Shown in pieces: positions 49,201-61,809 of a stretch of DNA of 64,000 nt. A program made the position numbers and the translations under genes. Position 1 is the stretch's first letter, and every line of letters begins with the position of its first letter. Under the pieces are notes generated by a model. It did not search any database. It was given only the letters and a program-made list of their open reading frames with translations, and was not told the DNA's origin. Location of the stretch: NCBI GenBank assembly GCA_013399855.1, contig VXAY01004337.1, positions 1,947,662-2,011,661 on the forward strand, written 5' to 3'. Source of the stretch: Oxyruncus cristatus. Its lineage: Eukaryota; Chordata; Aves; Passeriformes; Cotingidae.

Positions 49201-50902
49201 GGAATGTGAGACAGGAGAAAAGACTGGCACATAGAGTATTGCTTTATGGCCATACAAAAGGGCAACTGACCCTTGCCCAGGCCTTTTCAATGTGAAATGG
49301 TTCCTAAAGTTCATCTGCACAGTGAAAAATTGTGGTGAGGTCGCGTGTGGATGAGTAAAGTGAAAGTGGTGATTGGTCATGGTGCTGTCAGCCATTGTGG
49401 GAGAGCCGAGGCCATGTAAAACGCTCTGTGGGAAAGTGTCAGCCCCCTAAAGAGGTGCTCAGAAACTTGCAGCTCATTAAACTGCCAGCATTTGCTGCCT
49501 CACTTGTCAAGAATCATTCAACTTAGCAACTGCCCTTCTGAAACATTCATAAAAAGCATGTACTTAGGAAGGGTTTCAGAGCAACTGTGATAAAAAAGTA
49601 TATGCTGGAGCACGTATAAACTCCAATTTTCATTTGGATTTGACATGCAATTTGTGCTTCTGTTTTGAAGAACAAGGAAATGCTCCTTCTGTTTGTATTC
49701 CTGAGCCATAAACACGTAAAATTATGACTGTTCTTACACTATGGCAGGCCATCTTCCCAATCAAGGTTAAATTTGGTTTTGGATTAAATGGAAGTGGCAT
49801 TCCAGGTTTCAATCCTGAACAGATATTGCATGCTGGTCAAAATTCTCTCCAACCTACTTCTTCAATTTTTTACATTATGATTAAAAAAGAAAAACAAATT
49901 AAATGTGTCCACATTTGACTGCTGCAAGAAGAATTACTTGTATTTAAATAATGATAATTATTAAACAATTATTTAATAATTATTTAATAATTATTTAATA
50001 ATTATTTAACCCTAAGGGCTTCCTGAATCATAATTTGTCCCTAACAAACATTAAAATGCAGCACACATTTTATGATCCTTCAACTCTTTTNCTGTTTGTG
50101 TTCCTGAGCCATAAACACGTAAAATTATGACTGTCTGTTCTTACACTATGGCAGGCCATCTTCCCAATCAAGGTTAAATTTGGTTTTGGATTAAATGGAA
50201 GTGGCATTCCAGGTTTCAATCCTGAACAGATATTGCATGCTGGTCAAAATTCTCTCCAACCTACTTCTTCAATTTTTTACATTATGATTAAAAAAGAAAA
50301 ACAAATTAAATGTGTCCACATTTGACTGCTGCAAGAAGAATTACTTGTATTTAAATAATGATAATTATTAAACAATTATTTAATAATTATTTAATAATTA
50401 TTTAACCCTAAGGGCTTCCTGAATCATAATTTGTCCCTAACAAACATTAAAATGCAGCACACATTTTATGATCCTTCAACTCTTTTTCTATTTGCAAATC
50501 TTTATTGACACAAATTTTTAGAAGAGTTACTGATTTTAAAGAATCGTTTCTAGCAAACTGAAAACAAGGAGCTTTCCTAGGTTAGCTCTGTCTCAGTGTC
50601 TCAATGCCATTAGAAACCTCTCACAATTGCTCAGTGTACTTAAGTTTGATAAATCTTTGGAAACCCTCTGAATAGGATTGCTGTGATTTTACTAAGGAAT
50701 TAGCTGCTGCCATTGCATCACCAATTAGTTTTCCAGAACACATTAAATCCTGCTGCTTTGGTTTACAGAATAACTCAAGCATTACTGATGAAGCATAAAA
50801 ACTTACTTGGAAAAGCAGTGGGGGATGCAGGGTGCTGACAGGACCCACCGCAGCATGCTGAGTAGAATGGCGGGGCTCGGAGAAAAACGTGTTTGGAAAG
50901 AG
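42916..50902 (-). CDS. DBX2: Developing brain homeobox 2 (exons 2-4; first exon not visible)
   Basis: Minus-strand gene joined from 50902-50807, 45776-45589 and 43236-42916; frames are continuous (phase 1, then 0). The translated part, about 200 residues, has a serine/proline-rich segment, a complete homeodomain (RRGILRRAVFSEDQRKALEK through WFQNRRMKWRNSKEKE) and a Ser/Pro-rich tail ending TASKAVMSPV. The KALEKMFQKQKYISK motif and the NSKEKEVLSNRCLQE stretch right after the homeodomain identify DBX2 rather than DBX1. It is a nuclear DNA-binding factor of neural-tube progenitors; DBX proteins are mainly repressors that pattern ventral interneurons. Human DBX2 has about 339 residues, so roughly 140 N-terminal residues, including the repressor motif, are missing here and belong to exon 1. 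Confidence 0.95.
43237..45588 (-). other. DBX2 intron 3 with an old CR1-like fragment
   Basis: Intron between homeodomain residues 44 and 45, a position shared by many homeobox genes. At 44452-44740 a highly diverged antisense CR1 is visible (GAAAATCTCCAAGATAAAGA, then TCTTAAGAACTTCC in CR1 order). Otherwise nothing recognised. Confidence 0.6.
45589..45776 (-). CDS. DBX2: DBX2 exon 3 (first part of homeobox)
   Basis: 188 nt. The acceptor on the minus strand is CTATTTCCACCAG and the donor is CAG|GTAAGG. The first two bases complete an Arg codon from exon 2 (FP-R-EESVLPLLTQESNSK), then 62 codons cover the N-terminal arm and helices 1 and 2 of the homeodomain up to Gln44. Reading through the donor gives a false tail (VRNDIISV). 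Confidence 0.96.
47228..47270. repeat. Imperfect TA/CA microsatellite
   Basis: Degenerate alternating TA tract with CA and GTA interruptions in DBX2 intron 2. Confidence 0.75.
49689..50486. repeat. About 400-bp tandem duplication joined by a single N
   Basis: 49689-50090 (402 bp) and 50092-50486 (395 bp) are nearly identical. I see three differences: one A/G change near the start, a 4-base CTGT insertion in copy two, and one fewer 11-bp AATTATTTAAT unit in copy two (three instead of four). The junction is exactly one N (50091). This pattern suggests two alleles placed side by side by the assembler rather than a true genomic duplication. Confidence 0.95.
49953..50008. repeat. AATTATTTAAT minisatellite
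   Basis: Four units of an 11-bp AT-only repeat; the homologous array at about 50364-50403 in the second copy has three. The unit-number difference is the main length difference between the two copies. Confidence 0.85.
50807..50902 (-). CDS. DBX2: DBX2 exon 2
   Basis: 96 nt on the minus strand between acceptor CTTTCTTTGCAG and donor CCAA|GTAAGT. The correct frame begins after two bases and reads LSKHVFLRAPPFYSACCGGS, then CQHPASPTAFP. The PPFYSACCGGSC core is diagnostic of DBX2. It is too short and in the wrong phase to stand out as an open frame; longer frames across it are shadows. The last base joins exon 3 to make Arg. Confidence 0.93.
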
Positions 50903-53660
50903 CTGCAAAGAAAGCAAAGATCTAATTGATTATCCATTGAGCTTAGGTGATATTCATAACAACAGTCCTCCAAAAAGTCAGTGTGTAAAGTATTGCCCCA
51001 CAAGTTCTTTTTCCTTTTTTCAAGATGGTGATATTTTTAAGGCAAACAACGATAAACCAAGTAATTGCTCTTTAATTTAGCAGTTATTTTACATGTGTAG
51101 CTTAGCTATAATACACAAAACTCTCAATATATTTATCATAAGAATGAAGCTCTTCAGATTTCAAATTTGCCTCTGTAATTGCTGTAATTATGGAATTTTT
51201 CCCTAAATATTGCTGTTGAACACATTGTTTCAATAGTATGTTGTTGAAACAATGAGTATAATGAATCTGAAAAAGTTATTTAAAGTATCTCTAGTAAGCA
51301 TGACATCCTAGAAAAACAAAATCGGTTTGTATTCCAATTATGTTAATAGTACTCAAACCAGTAACGCCTTCAATAAGAAACCTTTATGAATAAAATGCCG
51401 TAAGATGAACCAGCTGAGTTCTACAGGCCCAAGCCATAGGGCCTGATGTTCAGCTTAGTCTTCCTGGAAAAGTGCTTTAAATTTAAATAAACCAAATGCT
51501 AAAGAAGGCTATGCTTCACACAATAAAAAACTGCGGAATCAACCCACAGAATTAGGTAATACTTGGTAAAATTTTTATGGATTTTTTTTAACCAATGAAT
51601 CAAAAGTCTCTGTTACATCCAAAAAGTGCTTCCACATCTTGGAAAGGTCTTCATTATCTACTAATTCCTTAATTTTCTTCGGTAAGGCTCACAGGCTTTT
51701 CCATTAAGATTAATTACCTTTCAATTTCTGCTTGTACTAGTAAGCTATGAAAAATTGAGTATTTTTTTCTTTTGAAAAAAGATGCATCATGTTTGCTAGA
51801 ACTGTACACTCGTAAAATGCGATCTGCGTCAAAACATTCATGTCACTCTCCTCATTTGGTTTAGGCAGAAAATAAGTGGCTCTAGACCCAGTTCTGTAGT
51901 TGATCCAAATCTCTAAAAATAACTCAATTAATTTTTTTTAAAAACGTAACTGCATACTCAAGTAAAAAAACCAAGAAATCAATAATCAGGGAGAAAGGTA
52001 CATAAATAGGTAAATGTCTAAGCCATGTTTCTAATTTTTAAAGGTTTTTCAACTGGGATTAAAATTAAAGATCTCTCAAAATTAGGTTCCCCAGCACATA
52101 CTAGGTCACTAGGTCAGAAGTTTTCTGACCATTCAATTTGCTGTTATTCCAGAGCAATAAACTATTACTATAAAAGCCTAACGCTAAACAATTTTAAAAA
52201 TATTTACTTGCAATTGCTGATTGATAAGCATTTTGTCAGTATAGGTTTGCATTGAAACCTTGCTGTTTGTAATGAAATATAAATATAATCCAAGAGAAAT
52301 TAATTGCCTATTTTTGAGGCATATGCTTGCAAGACATTTACAAAAAGGAATGATTTATATCAGGCATTAGTATTCTAAAGCTTCTTTTCCACAAAAGACC
52401 ATCAAATGTGTAACCATACCCTTAGAAACTTAAAATAGTCAAGAATGTGCAGCCAAATATTACTTATCTTATGTATCCAAGGATGTAGTGTCTAAGTTGG
52501 AAAGGATTCTACTAACTCTAGAAGCACAGGAGCTGCAGAAGACAAAAACCTGCCAGATAAAAACAGCTATCCTCCTGGACAGAAGAACTCATTATTGACA
52601 ATATCTTTTATCTGCTGCAGTTCCCAAAATCCCAAGTTAAGAGCTTTTCCTCCCTTCCTTGGAAGGCACATTTCTCACGCCATTATCAAGTTTCCCTTAC
52701 AGTCAGGTAAAACTCTCCACTTCTAAAAGTACAACTTAGTATACAGAAGGTGACACACTCCAATCCTTTGCTTCCTTTTCAAATGTCTTGCATGTTCCTT
52801 GGCAGCCACAACGCCCTATTCCCTTTAATCATTGTTTCAGCACCTTATTCATGCCATACAATTTTTGGCAGACCTGTTGGCTTGTCCTTGATATTCCCTG
52901 TTGTGGTTTCTCAACTCTGTCCATCTCCTTACTCTGTTTTGATAATGTGGTGCTCAGAATGGTATGAGATATATCCAGGAGACACTTGGATAAATCAGAA
53001 TTAAACAAGCTATTACTTCAGATAGACAGCATGTTCCTACACATAAAGACAGGAATAGGAAGGGACAGGTTTCCTCCCTTCACTAAATCTCTCAACAAGG
53101 AAGCTGCTAGCATAAAGGTCTGAAGATGGACCAAGGTCAAAACTTGAGACATTTTGCTTAAGCAAACTCTGAACAAGCAACATGTTTCCACAGAAGTTGC
53201 TGGTTGCTGGCAATGATTCAATGCACTAGCATAGCATCATGATGCAAACAGCAGAGATTTTGGCACTAATTCTGCTGAAGGCAATGGAAATCATGAGTCT
53301 GGCTTTCTTGGGCATTTTACTTGATTCCTTCAATCAACTGCTGTCTTTTCTGCCTGCATGGCACATTCAAGGTAGGATATTTGCTTAAAAAAACTAGATG
53401 CAGCAGATATCTTCATGCAACTCTGAATCAAGACGTTCCTGAGACCACTCCTCCAGACTGATTTATACTAGACCCTGAAGAATAAACAATGCCATTATGT
53501 CTCTCTAAGTCTATAGCCAACATGTCTAGTATGTCTAGTTCATAAGCTTCTTTAATGTGCTCCAGCTACACCGATACACAAGTGAAATCTACACTACTTA
53601 TTTCCAACTACATCCCTAGGTAAGGACTACTGAACCTGTTGCACTCAAAACAGTGTTTTG

Positions 53661-53692
53661 AGTTATACAGAGTTAGCAGTTATACAGAGTTA
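53661..53692. repeat. 15-bp direct repeat
   Basis: AGTTATACAGAGTTA occurs at 53661-53675 and again at 53678-53692, separated by two bases. Confidence 0.85.
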
Positions 53693-56600
53693 CACCAGTA
53701 AAAAAATATGACATAATACAGGGATACTCAACTCTATCTTGGGAGTTCTACGTAGAGAAAAATGTTAATGCTTCAACCTAACATATCCATATCCAAGTAT
53801 ATTTTTTATCTTTGATAAAAACAACACAAACTATTCATCACATTAAATGGCTTCCACTACCTGCACGAATCTGCATTAAAAGAATGTAAATTGTAAAGAG
53901 AAAAATTATATATTTTATATATACGCATTTCAGAATTATCCTGAGATTGTAGCTGTAGGAATGACAAAATACCTAGTAATGCTGAGGACAAAGCACTGCC
54001 TATGCTTTTATTTTCTGTTCACACATCTCATGGCAATGCTACCAATATTTGTTGGTCAAGAGACCTAAAGCAAACATCGTTTGCTGTTCACATAAGGCTG
54101 AAAATTGCTAAAATGTCAGCATATTACTTTTGTATTTTTTTGGCCAGAACGAAGTACACAGTAACCAAAAGGCAGCTGTTGCTCCCAAACAGGTGTAGTA
54201 ACATTAACTAGGGGCCAAATCCTAATAATTTGTATTTAGGACACTTACGTTTTTTTCTGCTTTGCATCTACATTTCATAAAAACTGAGATTGTGCAGAAC
54301 TAAGTGTTTCACAAGAGTCAGTCTTCACAGGTTTAACGTCACACATGCATGAAAACAAAATATCGAAGTATGCTATAAGTGCCTTTCGGCACTCCAAAAA
54401 TCATACAGTATGCCTTAAAAGAAAATGTACTGGATCATAAATACAAAAATATTAAATATTTAAAATAAAATAAATATTTTTTCTCACAAAAGATAAGTTC
54501 TTTTGACACTGTTGTTGCAGACAAAATTTTAGTAATAATGCTCACTACATTCAGCTTTGCGAATACAAATAATTTTACAAACAGACAATAAAACGATACT
54601 AAACATGTAAATGGACCTCAGGCTCACCTAGTGCTAAAACTCAGGGGAGCAGTTCAGATACTGATATTTTAAAATATACCGCCCACTCTGAAGATATTCT
54701 AAATTCAAAAGCCCTTGCATTCTAAAAAATCATGCTGACAGCGGGATCAGAAGTCTTCCTTCCAACTATCCACCATTTTGAGAGTAAGGTTCCTAAGTAC
54801 AAACCAGTTCAAACAGATATGTAACTTTTAAAATGGCTTATTATTAAAGGCACTGTTTGCTTTTCCTAATTCTACTGTTGTGAAGTAACTCAGAAAACAG
54901 TGTAGGCTATAACTCATCAGGAAGAGGGGGAAGAGATGAAGGAAAAATGGCTATTGAGGAAAAGTAAACTGACGGTAAACTTCTGATATTACCCATACAG
55001 GCTCCTTCACTGCACACACTGCTAGTCTGTTGGGGTTTTTTTAAAGATAACTGATAAAAATGTGGTACTGGCCTGTGAAGAGAGACGGAACACCTCCAAA
55101 GAATGATTCAGAAAACTGCCTATAGCTAGCTAACAAGAAACAGAAAGGATGGCACCAGAGACCTCAAGCTGCATGAACACTTTAACTCTACAAGTATTGC
55201 TAAGTCCACATCAGCTGCTTTTCACAGTGATGCCCAGGCTCCAGCCCTGGTAGGAAAATAAAAAATATTATCAGTAAAATTATCAAATTTCATCTGAGAA
55301 CCTTGGATGGTTTGTGCCCACAATGTGGGCACAGATAAACTGAAATTTCCTACCTACATCCACATTCTTGGTAATGATTAAAGCAGGTTTTGCAAAGCTG
55401 CAGGAAAAGTTTCATGTCACAAAGAGCTCCCTGCAAATAGTCCAGCAGTGGCTCTGCCAGCTTAGCAGTCCAGCTGAGCCACATTCCTGTTCCCAAACCA
55501 CAACCCTTGGACCTCACAATGAGTCACAGCCCTGTCCCTAGCAATTACTGTGTCTAGAGTGCAACATTCCAGCAGCAGTTCTGAACCCCCCAAAGCATTT
55601 CAACCAGCTGAAGGGGAGCCCCTGGCCACGAGAATGAAGCAACAACCACTGCCGTATCCCACCAAAAGCAATCACCACCACATGGACCTGGCAAAACTTA
55701 CTGCAAGAGCCAGTGGTGCAACACCCCTCAGAGCTGGCTTTCCTGCACTCCCAAAGTCACTGTCTATTTGTTTCCCATTAATTCCTGTAAAGCACAATTG
55801 CATGAATGCTCAAAGGAAGTCAAGCCAAAAGGGCAGACCAAGGCAGCATATGCAGATCAGTTTTAAAATACTGGCAAACATTCATAGAAAGGGTTTTGAA
55901 GTTCAAATTTGTATTTCTAAATCCAACACAAAAGGCAGATGCTAGAATCTGGCTTGCACTTTTTTGTTGCTTCTTGGTGGGGCTTTCAAATATTGGCAGA
56001 GTAGCCCCCAAAAAGGGCTTCAAATGTGCTAACAGCATGATCATCGTTTCCTTAAACCTACAGGAATGTAATGGCCAACTGTGTCATGCTGTGGATTATC
56101 TGAAACCATGTGAATCACTGTCAATTTTCAGTGGCATCATTCACATGCCTTACTATTAGGGCATAATCTGTTGTACATGTTTTTCTCCACCTGAGGAAAC
56201 ACAGGTGCCTCAGGGTGGTATCAGATCTCACCTCTGTGACAACCCAAAGCAACAATCAAACCAAACCATTTGCCAGAAAGTCTATGGGTCTCATGGTGTC
56301 AGCAGCAAAGGTGGCTTTCTACCCTCACCATGCCTTCTACACAGCCTTGCTATTTAGAAGAAAGATGGGGATCTGAAAAGCTGTCAGAAACAACCAGCCT
56401 TGTTTCTGACTTCGCCCATCTCCCATATGCCCATGCACTAGTGTGCCCCAGCACTTTACAATTACCAGTTCTTGTCACTTCTCTATCTAAAAGTCCAATG
56501 TATTGCCTAAGCTCCTTGTCTAGGCCTCCTGTACAGTCAATGAGAGGAGACAAGTAGCTCTATATAACAATTCACTACCTTAAAGCAGACATACAGGAAG

Positions 56601-57277
56601 GTAAGTTGTGTCGTCCTCTGGGGGCATCTCTCTGTACTGACTATAGATCAGACAAGACATTTACTTTTTCTTAAACAGCTGAATTACTATGACATTCTTT
56701 TTATCCTTCACAGGTAATGTCAAAAGAATACAATCATCTGTGCAGCCATAAAGACTCAGTAAAAAATACAGAGTTTAGTGCCATAAAGGCACTAAAATTA
56801 TTTTCTTTAATTTTTAACATATTACAATTTGCTTAGAAATTATTTCCTCAAGCACAGCAAAATTAGGGTGCAAGAACACAATCCATTGGTTTTTCATTGT
56901 TGCAGCCCTAATTCAAAATCTTACAATAGACCAAAATGCACTGTCTATTCCAGCAGTATGCACTGATTAGCTAAAATTTCCTATGTGGACCAGTCTTTAC
57001 TTATTGCAGTATTGCTAGCTCCAACCAGACAGAAGTGTCAAGATCAGTGAAACATTGTTAGAATGAAAAAATAACAAATGGTGAATTCTTTTTAGTTTGT
57101 TTGTTTGGGTCTTTTTAAACACATAAGGTTTAAAACAGGCTTTTGTCTTTTTACATTTGTAAAATTAAATACTTCTTGAAGTTGAAATTCAAGATATTCA
57201 CACAGTCACAAGATTCCAGGGGCAGGGACTTTAACAAACAACACCAAATTGTTCAAGAGGAAGAGGTAAAATCTTCA

Positions 57278-57362
57278 ATATACATACAAAATACCTCAAA
57301 ATCTCAAATCCTGAAATATACATACAAAATACCTCAAAATACAAAAAAAAAAAAAAAAAAAA
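57278..57362. repeat. 25-bp direct repeat followed by poly-A
   Basis: A 25-bp unit beginning ATATACATACAAAATACC is present at 57278-57302 and 57316-57340; the second copy runs into an A-homopolymer of about 20 bases. It gives spurious lysine-rich frames. Confidence 0.85.
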
Positions 57363-60300
57363 ATCACAGTACAGTGAAACCTGAAATCTGCACTCGAGGA
57401 GAATTTGCCGGATGAGACTAATCCTTATCACAATCATGTGGTTTCTAAACACATGAGGAATATACTACGAGATTTCAGAAGACCAGCTCATTCATTAACT
57501 AACAGTAGGCATGACTGATTCCATGGTTTCCCCTTGGTGAATTGCTTTTATACAGACTCCATCACTTGTCTTCCTAGTGCAGTTCTGAGGTCTTCTGGCA
57601 GTGCTTAAATCTTGCTAAGGACCAAACTCGGGATCCCTTTCGTTTTCCAGAGATGGCACAGCAAGTCGCCAGAGAAGGAGCACCGTCCAGCCAATGCTCA
57701 TACTCCCTGCTGAGCACAGACTGCCAGACTAGTGGCTGAGTTGGAGAGTAGCTGGCACTAGGCTAGCTTTGGCAACCTCACAATGAGGACAACAATTTGT
57801 CCTTTAAAAGACATTTTGCAGCCACTCTTAAGATACACTGGGCATCCCAAACCAATTCTATTAAATGCCTCACAAAGTTAACTGGAAGCAGGAAAAGTGC
57901 TGAAAAGAGCCTCTGATTTCTGATACTTACAGAAACTTCTTTGCCTTCAAAGACAAACCTTTAAAACAATAAAGGTGCCTCAGCGCTCCTGACAACCATG
58001 GTATAAGAAAAGTTGCCAAATAGATCTCCCCACCCTAAAGAAACTTTCTATCCCCAGAAAATACCAACAAAACAAGAAAATTCTAAGACTTGTCAGTCAA
58101 CTTGCTGCCCGAGTTAGAAGGAGCCAAGATAAAACACTGGCCTCTTTCCTGCCTTTTATTTTACTGGAAGTTAGTGTTACATGTCGCTTGAGGACACATC
58201 CTGGCTTGAAATCAATAATTAATATGCACTAACTTACTAAGAAGAGGGCCAAAGTGAAAGAAAAAAAATCACTTAACTTCAGGAATTTAATTATTTCCTG
58301 GTTGTTATAAAGGAACACAAGAGATTTTATTAAAAATGGGCAATAATTGATATTTGAATCAATAAAAATTGATTAATATAGGTATTACTTCTATTATTAG
58401 GATAGAAATGCTGTCAGTACATGAGAGGGAAAAAAATGCCAGTGGTTCAAAGAGTTAGCCTGCAGAAGAAGGCTTGGTTTAATCTCCCTGCAATGCTACC
58501 CATTTCTGTATTACCTTAGGCAAGCCACCTCATTTCGTTTTGCTCCAGCTTCTCCTTTACACAGCAGAATCTCTCGTATCTCACTGGCACAATGTGATGA
58601 TAAATGTATCAAAATGTAAAGTACTCAGATGTTACAGAAAGAAAAGCTACATCTATAGCACAGATGTTTATTAATATAAATCAAATTTATGTTTATTACA
58701 TACTGCTTCTAATTGATTTCTTCTGTTATATGCACTGTCCTTCCTTCTGCTCTACTGTATTCTAATGCTTTAGGCAAAAAACCCCTAAGCTAAATTTTTC
58801 AGCAGGTTTTGCAACGGAATTATCTCACTGTTATGTTTATTGGTTTTGTTGCATTTTTCAATTTCCTTTCTCTGTTAATCTATCAAAATGGGAAAATTAA
58901 AGCCACAAGCCTGATTCTTTCCACATATGACCATATTCATTGGGCATAGCACTAATGACATATTCAGGGTGTAAAGCACTCACTGCCATCCTCCACCAGG
59001 GCAAATTACATTAGAGGAGCAGAGATTTTCAGAAAATTATTACAAGTAGCAGAGTAACTTTGCATTTCCCAGGGAGGTCACTCTGCCCTGGTGCCAGACA
59101 ATAATTGCAGAAAATAAGTAATGAGGAAATATGTGGGAGTGGACCTCACAGCACCAGTGCTACAACAGACAGCACCTCAGCAGCCTCTGGACAATTTTTC
59201 TATGTCGGAAAACACTGAAGAAAACTGTCAAGTCTTCTAATTTATCCAGAAGATAACAACAGTACTGGAGTACAAGGGACTAAAACCCAAATTATCAAGC
59301 AGCAATTGAGGACAGCACTAGCACTTTAGAGCAAGGTGTAAAAAAGCCTGTGGGAATCCCAAGCTGGTATAAAATGAAATACCATTGCAGAAAGTGAGTT
59401 TATCATAGAGCAGTAACGTTCCTTCTGCTTTTGCTTCTTAAGTTTTATGTAACACACGAGGTTGTACTCTTAAATGAAAATAAACTAAATTAATTTTAAA
59501 AACCTATGATTTGATTACAGTTTTAAAATATATGTAATTATGCAAAGTAATGATTTTAATATTTTACAGACAACACAAAGATAGTAATTTCAAGTGCACT
59601 CATTAGATGATGTATCTAAGACATGACACATGTTGAGTACTTGTTCAGTTTTTGATTTTGCAGAACTCAAAATACTCATGTAGAAAGGCACTTGAAATAT
59701 CCAGCTAAATCCTCTGAAACCTGTAAATTATGGGAATGGAAACTTGCTGATACAACTCTGTTGTTGAGGAGCTACAAAAGGAAAAATTGCCATGACCAGA
59801 TGGCCCAGATCAAGAATGCCATCCCACCTGGTCACCTTTGCCACAAAGAATAAGGGTTTTCCACTTTACAGAAAGGATACAGGATTTACATTCTTTAGCA
59901 CTTTTATGGAGTGTTAAATGGTATCCTAAAATGGAGTGCTTTCTTCATACCTTTCCTTGGTAGGTGCTGTAGATACACGTAAAAAGGTTCAGCTTATTCA
60001 GTTCAGTCCCCCTCTTCCTTTCTGAGAGCTTTCGGCGACCTCAGCAGAATCTGGGACTATAAGAGTAATTTGACTTACTGTTTCCAAAAAGTCTGATATT
60101 TTTTCAATTCTCATTTCTATAGCTTTTTTTTTTTTTTAATTAAGACCCCTAGGTTATGCCAAGTTAGTTTATTAGGGGACTCTTAGTCCCTGCATAACCT
60201 AAATTTATGAAAGTTCAGAAAGATTTTTTTAAAAAATTTACTTTATCATGTTCAATGGTCTCATTAAAGACTCAGACAAAAGTTTTCCAAAACACCATGC

Positions 60301-61809
60301 GATTTGGGGGCTCCAAATAGGAAAGAGTTCATTCATTTAAAAAAAAAAAAAAAAATCAGTGACTAGTCACAAAAATCAGTAAATTAAAAACTCCTACCTA
60401 GTACAAATTCCTTGGGTGAAAATATCTTCACCAGTCCCAGAAAGCTAAAATTCTTGTTCTGACAAAACACTCTTTTGCCCTATCATTGCAGAAGCAAGAA
60501 ACATAACATACAGCTTGGTCATCCTAGCCTTACTCAGAAATGCAAGTATCTGATCTAAGCAGTTTCCCCAGTGTACACCTACACTAGAGAGAAGAAACCC
60601 CTAGCAACCACAAACTCTGCCTCAGCAGTTCCAGTCTGATTTGAATTTATGAAAGTTCAAACACCTAAGGGTTCTCATCGCTTAAGGACACGCAAGTCAG
60701 ATCAGAATCAGCAGATCCCTGTTAGAATATAGAAGTCATTGTTGCATGTGTACAGTCACAGGAGAACTTTTTGTGAGTGCACAATGCATGAGGAAACCTG
60801 GTCTTTCTTCCTGATCATATTTAAGAGCCTGGTGCTTTTGCCAAAATAACTGGGAGCTGTGGAATCAGAAGAAACATAGGATTGGACTCCAAATCACTAG
60901 GCAGACCTGCCATACTTTTAGTACCACTACAAGCAAATTGAAGAAGGAACTAATCCTGGATGCAAGCATTTGAAAAATTCAACATTCAGGAACTTCTGTA
61001 ATAACTTACTACAACTTTTTTTTTTTTTTTTTAAACTTTACCTTCAGCAATGAAGAGAGCTGGGGCACCTGCTACCTCTCCTTTTACCAATAAATGTAGC
61101 ATTTTCGCTAGAATGTTTCTTTCAAGGGGAGGATAAGGGGAAGGCCGGGGGGGCCTGGAAAATATGCACCTAATTCCAGGAAGATGATACTTCTCCTTTT
61201 TCCTAGCCTGGCCTATAGTTGGTTAAAACAAACATGTTTAAATAACTGATATGCTTAAGATAACACTTACTGGCATCTGAGGTCTGGAACATTCAGAAAT
61301 GTTAATATACACTTTGACTCTCCCCTGCCTAGCTTTAAAGTACATCACGTCAAAGGATCAAAAACTGCTTGCAGAAGAGTTTGTAGGATTTAATCGAGGT
61401 AAAATTATCTTTGAGAAGAAACCAACTGTTACTCCTGCTTCCAAAACAAGCCTTTTGGTTTCACATCTTAAAGACTTAATTCAGTAAGCCCAATTCAGCT
61501 TATCTTATTTTCATTTTAGGTACACTTAAAATTGCATGATCATAAATAAAAATTTTAAAAATACCACACAGGATTGGAATAAATCGATACAGTATAACAG
61601 AAAGGCAAAATACAATATAGATGGTGAATCTACTATCGAATTTCATGAATACAACTTCAATCAGTTCCATGACTGACAGAAGTGCGCATTTCTTAAAATA
61701 CTTTATAACGTTACTCATGCCCAGACAAAATGTATTTGTACAGAAACTGGCACATTCAAGAAACAAAACGTGTTTCGTAAACCTGTTTGTTTCCAGTTCA
61801 ATGTCAGCG

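Larger units (their letters stand above)
45777..50806 (-). other. DBX2 intron 2
   Basis: Five kilobases without coding sequence. It holds a TA-rich tract (47228-47270), an inverted repeat of TGATTG motifs (48257-48280) and the tandem duplication at 49689-50486 described separately. Confidence 0.7.
50903..61800 (-). other. Probable DBX2 intron 1
   Basis: Eleven kilobases without recognised coding sequence on either strand. I searched by eye for the DBX N-terminal motif (KSFLIENLL-like) on the minus strand and did not find it. Content includes poly-A and poly-T runs, a 15-bp repeat at 53661-53692 and a 25-bp repeat before poly-A at 57278-57362. Treating it as an intron depends on exon 1 lying in the CpG island to the right, which is inference. 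Confidence 0.5.

Noticed and set aside
55550..55945. 131-codon plus-strand open frame in a slightly GC-richer stretch
   Set aside because: No recognisable family, overlapping frames equally open, and it lies in the probable DBX2 intron; chance is the simplest reading.
61299..61487. 62-codon plus-strand frame that could be read as an exon after CTGCCTAG
   Set aside because: No convincing donor, no known protein match by eye and no partner exons.
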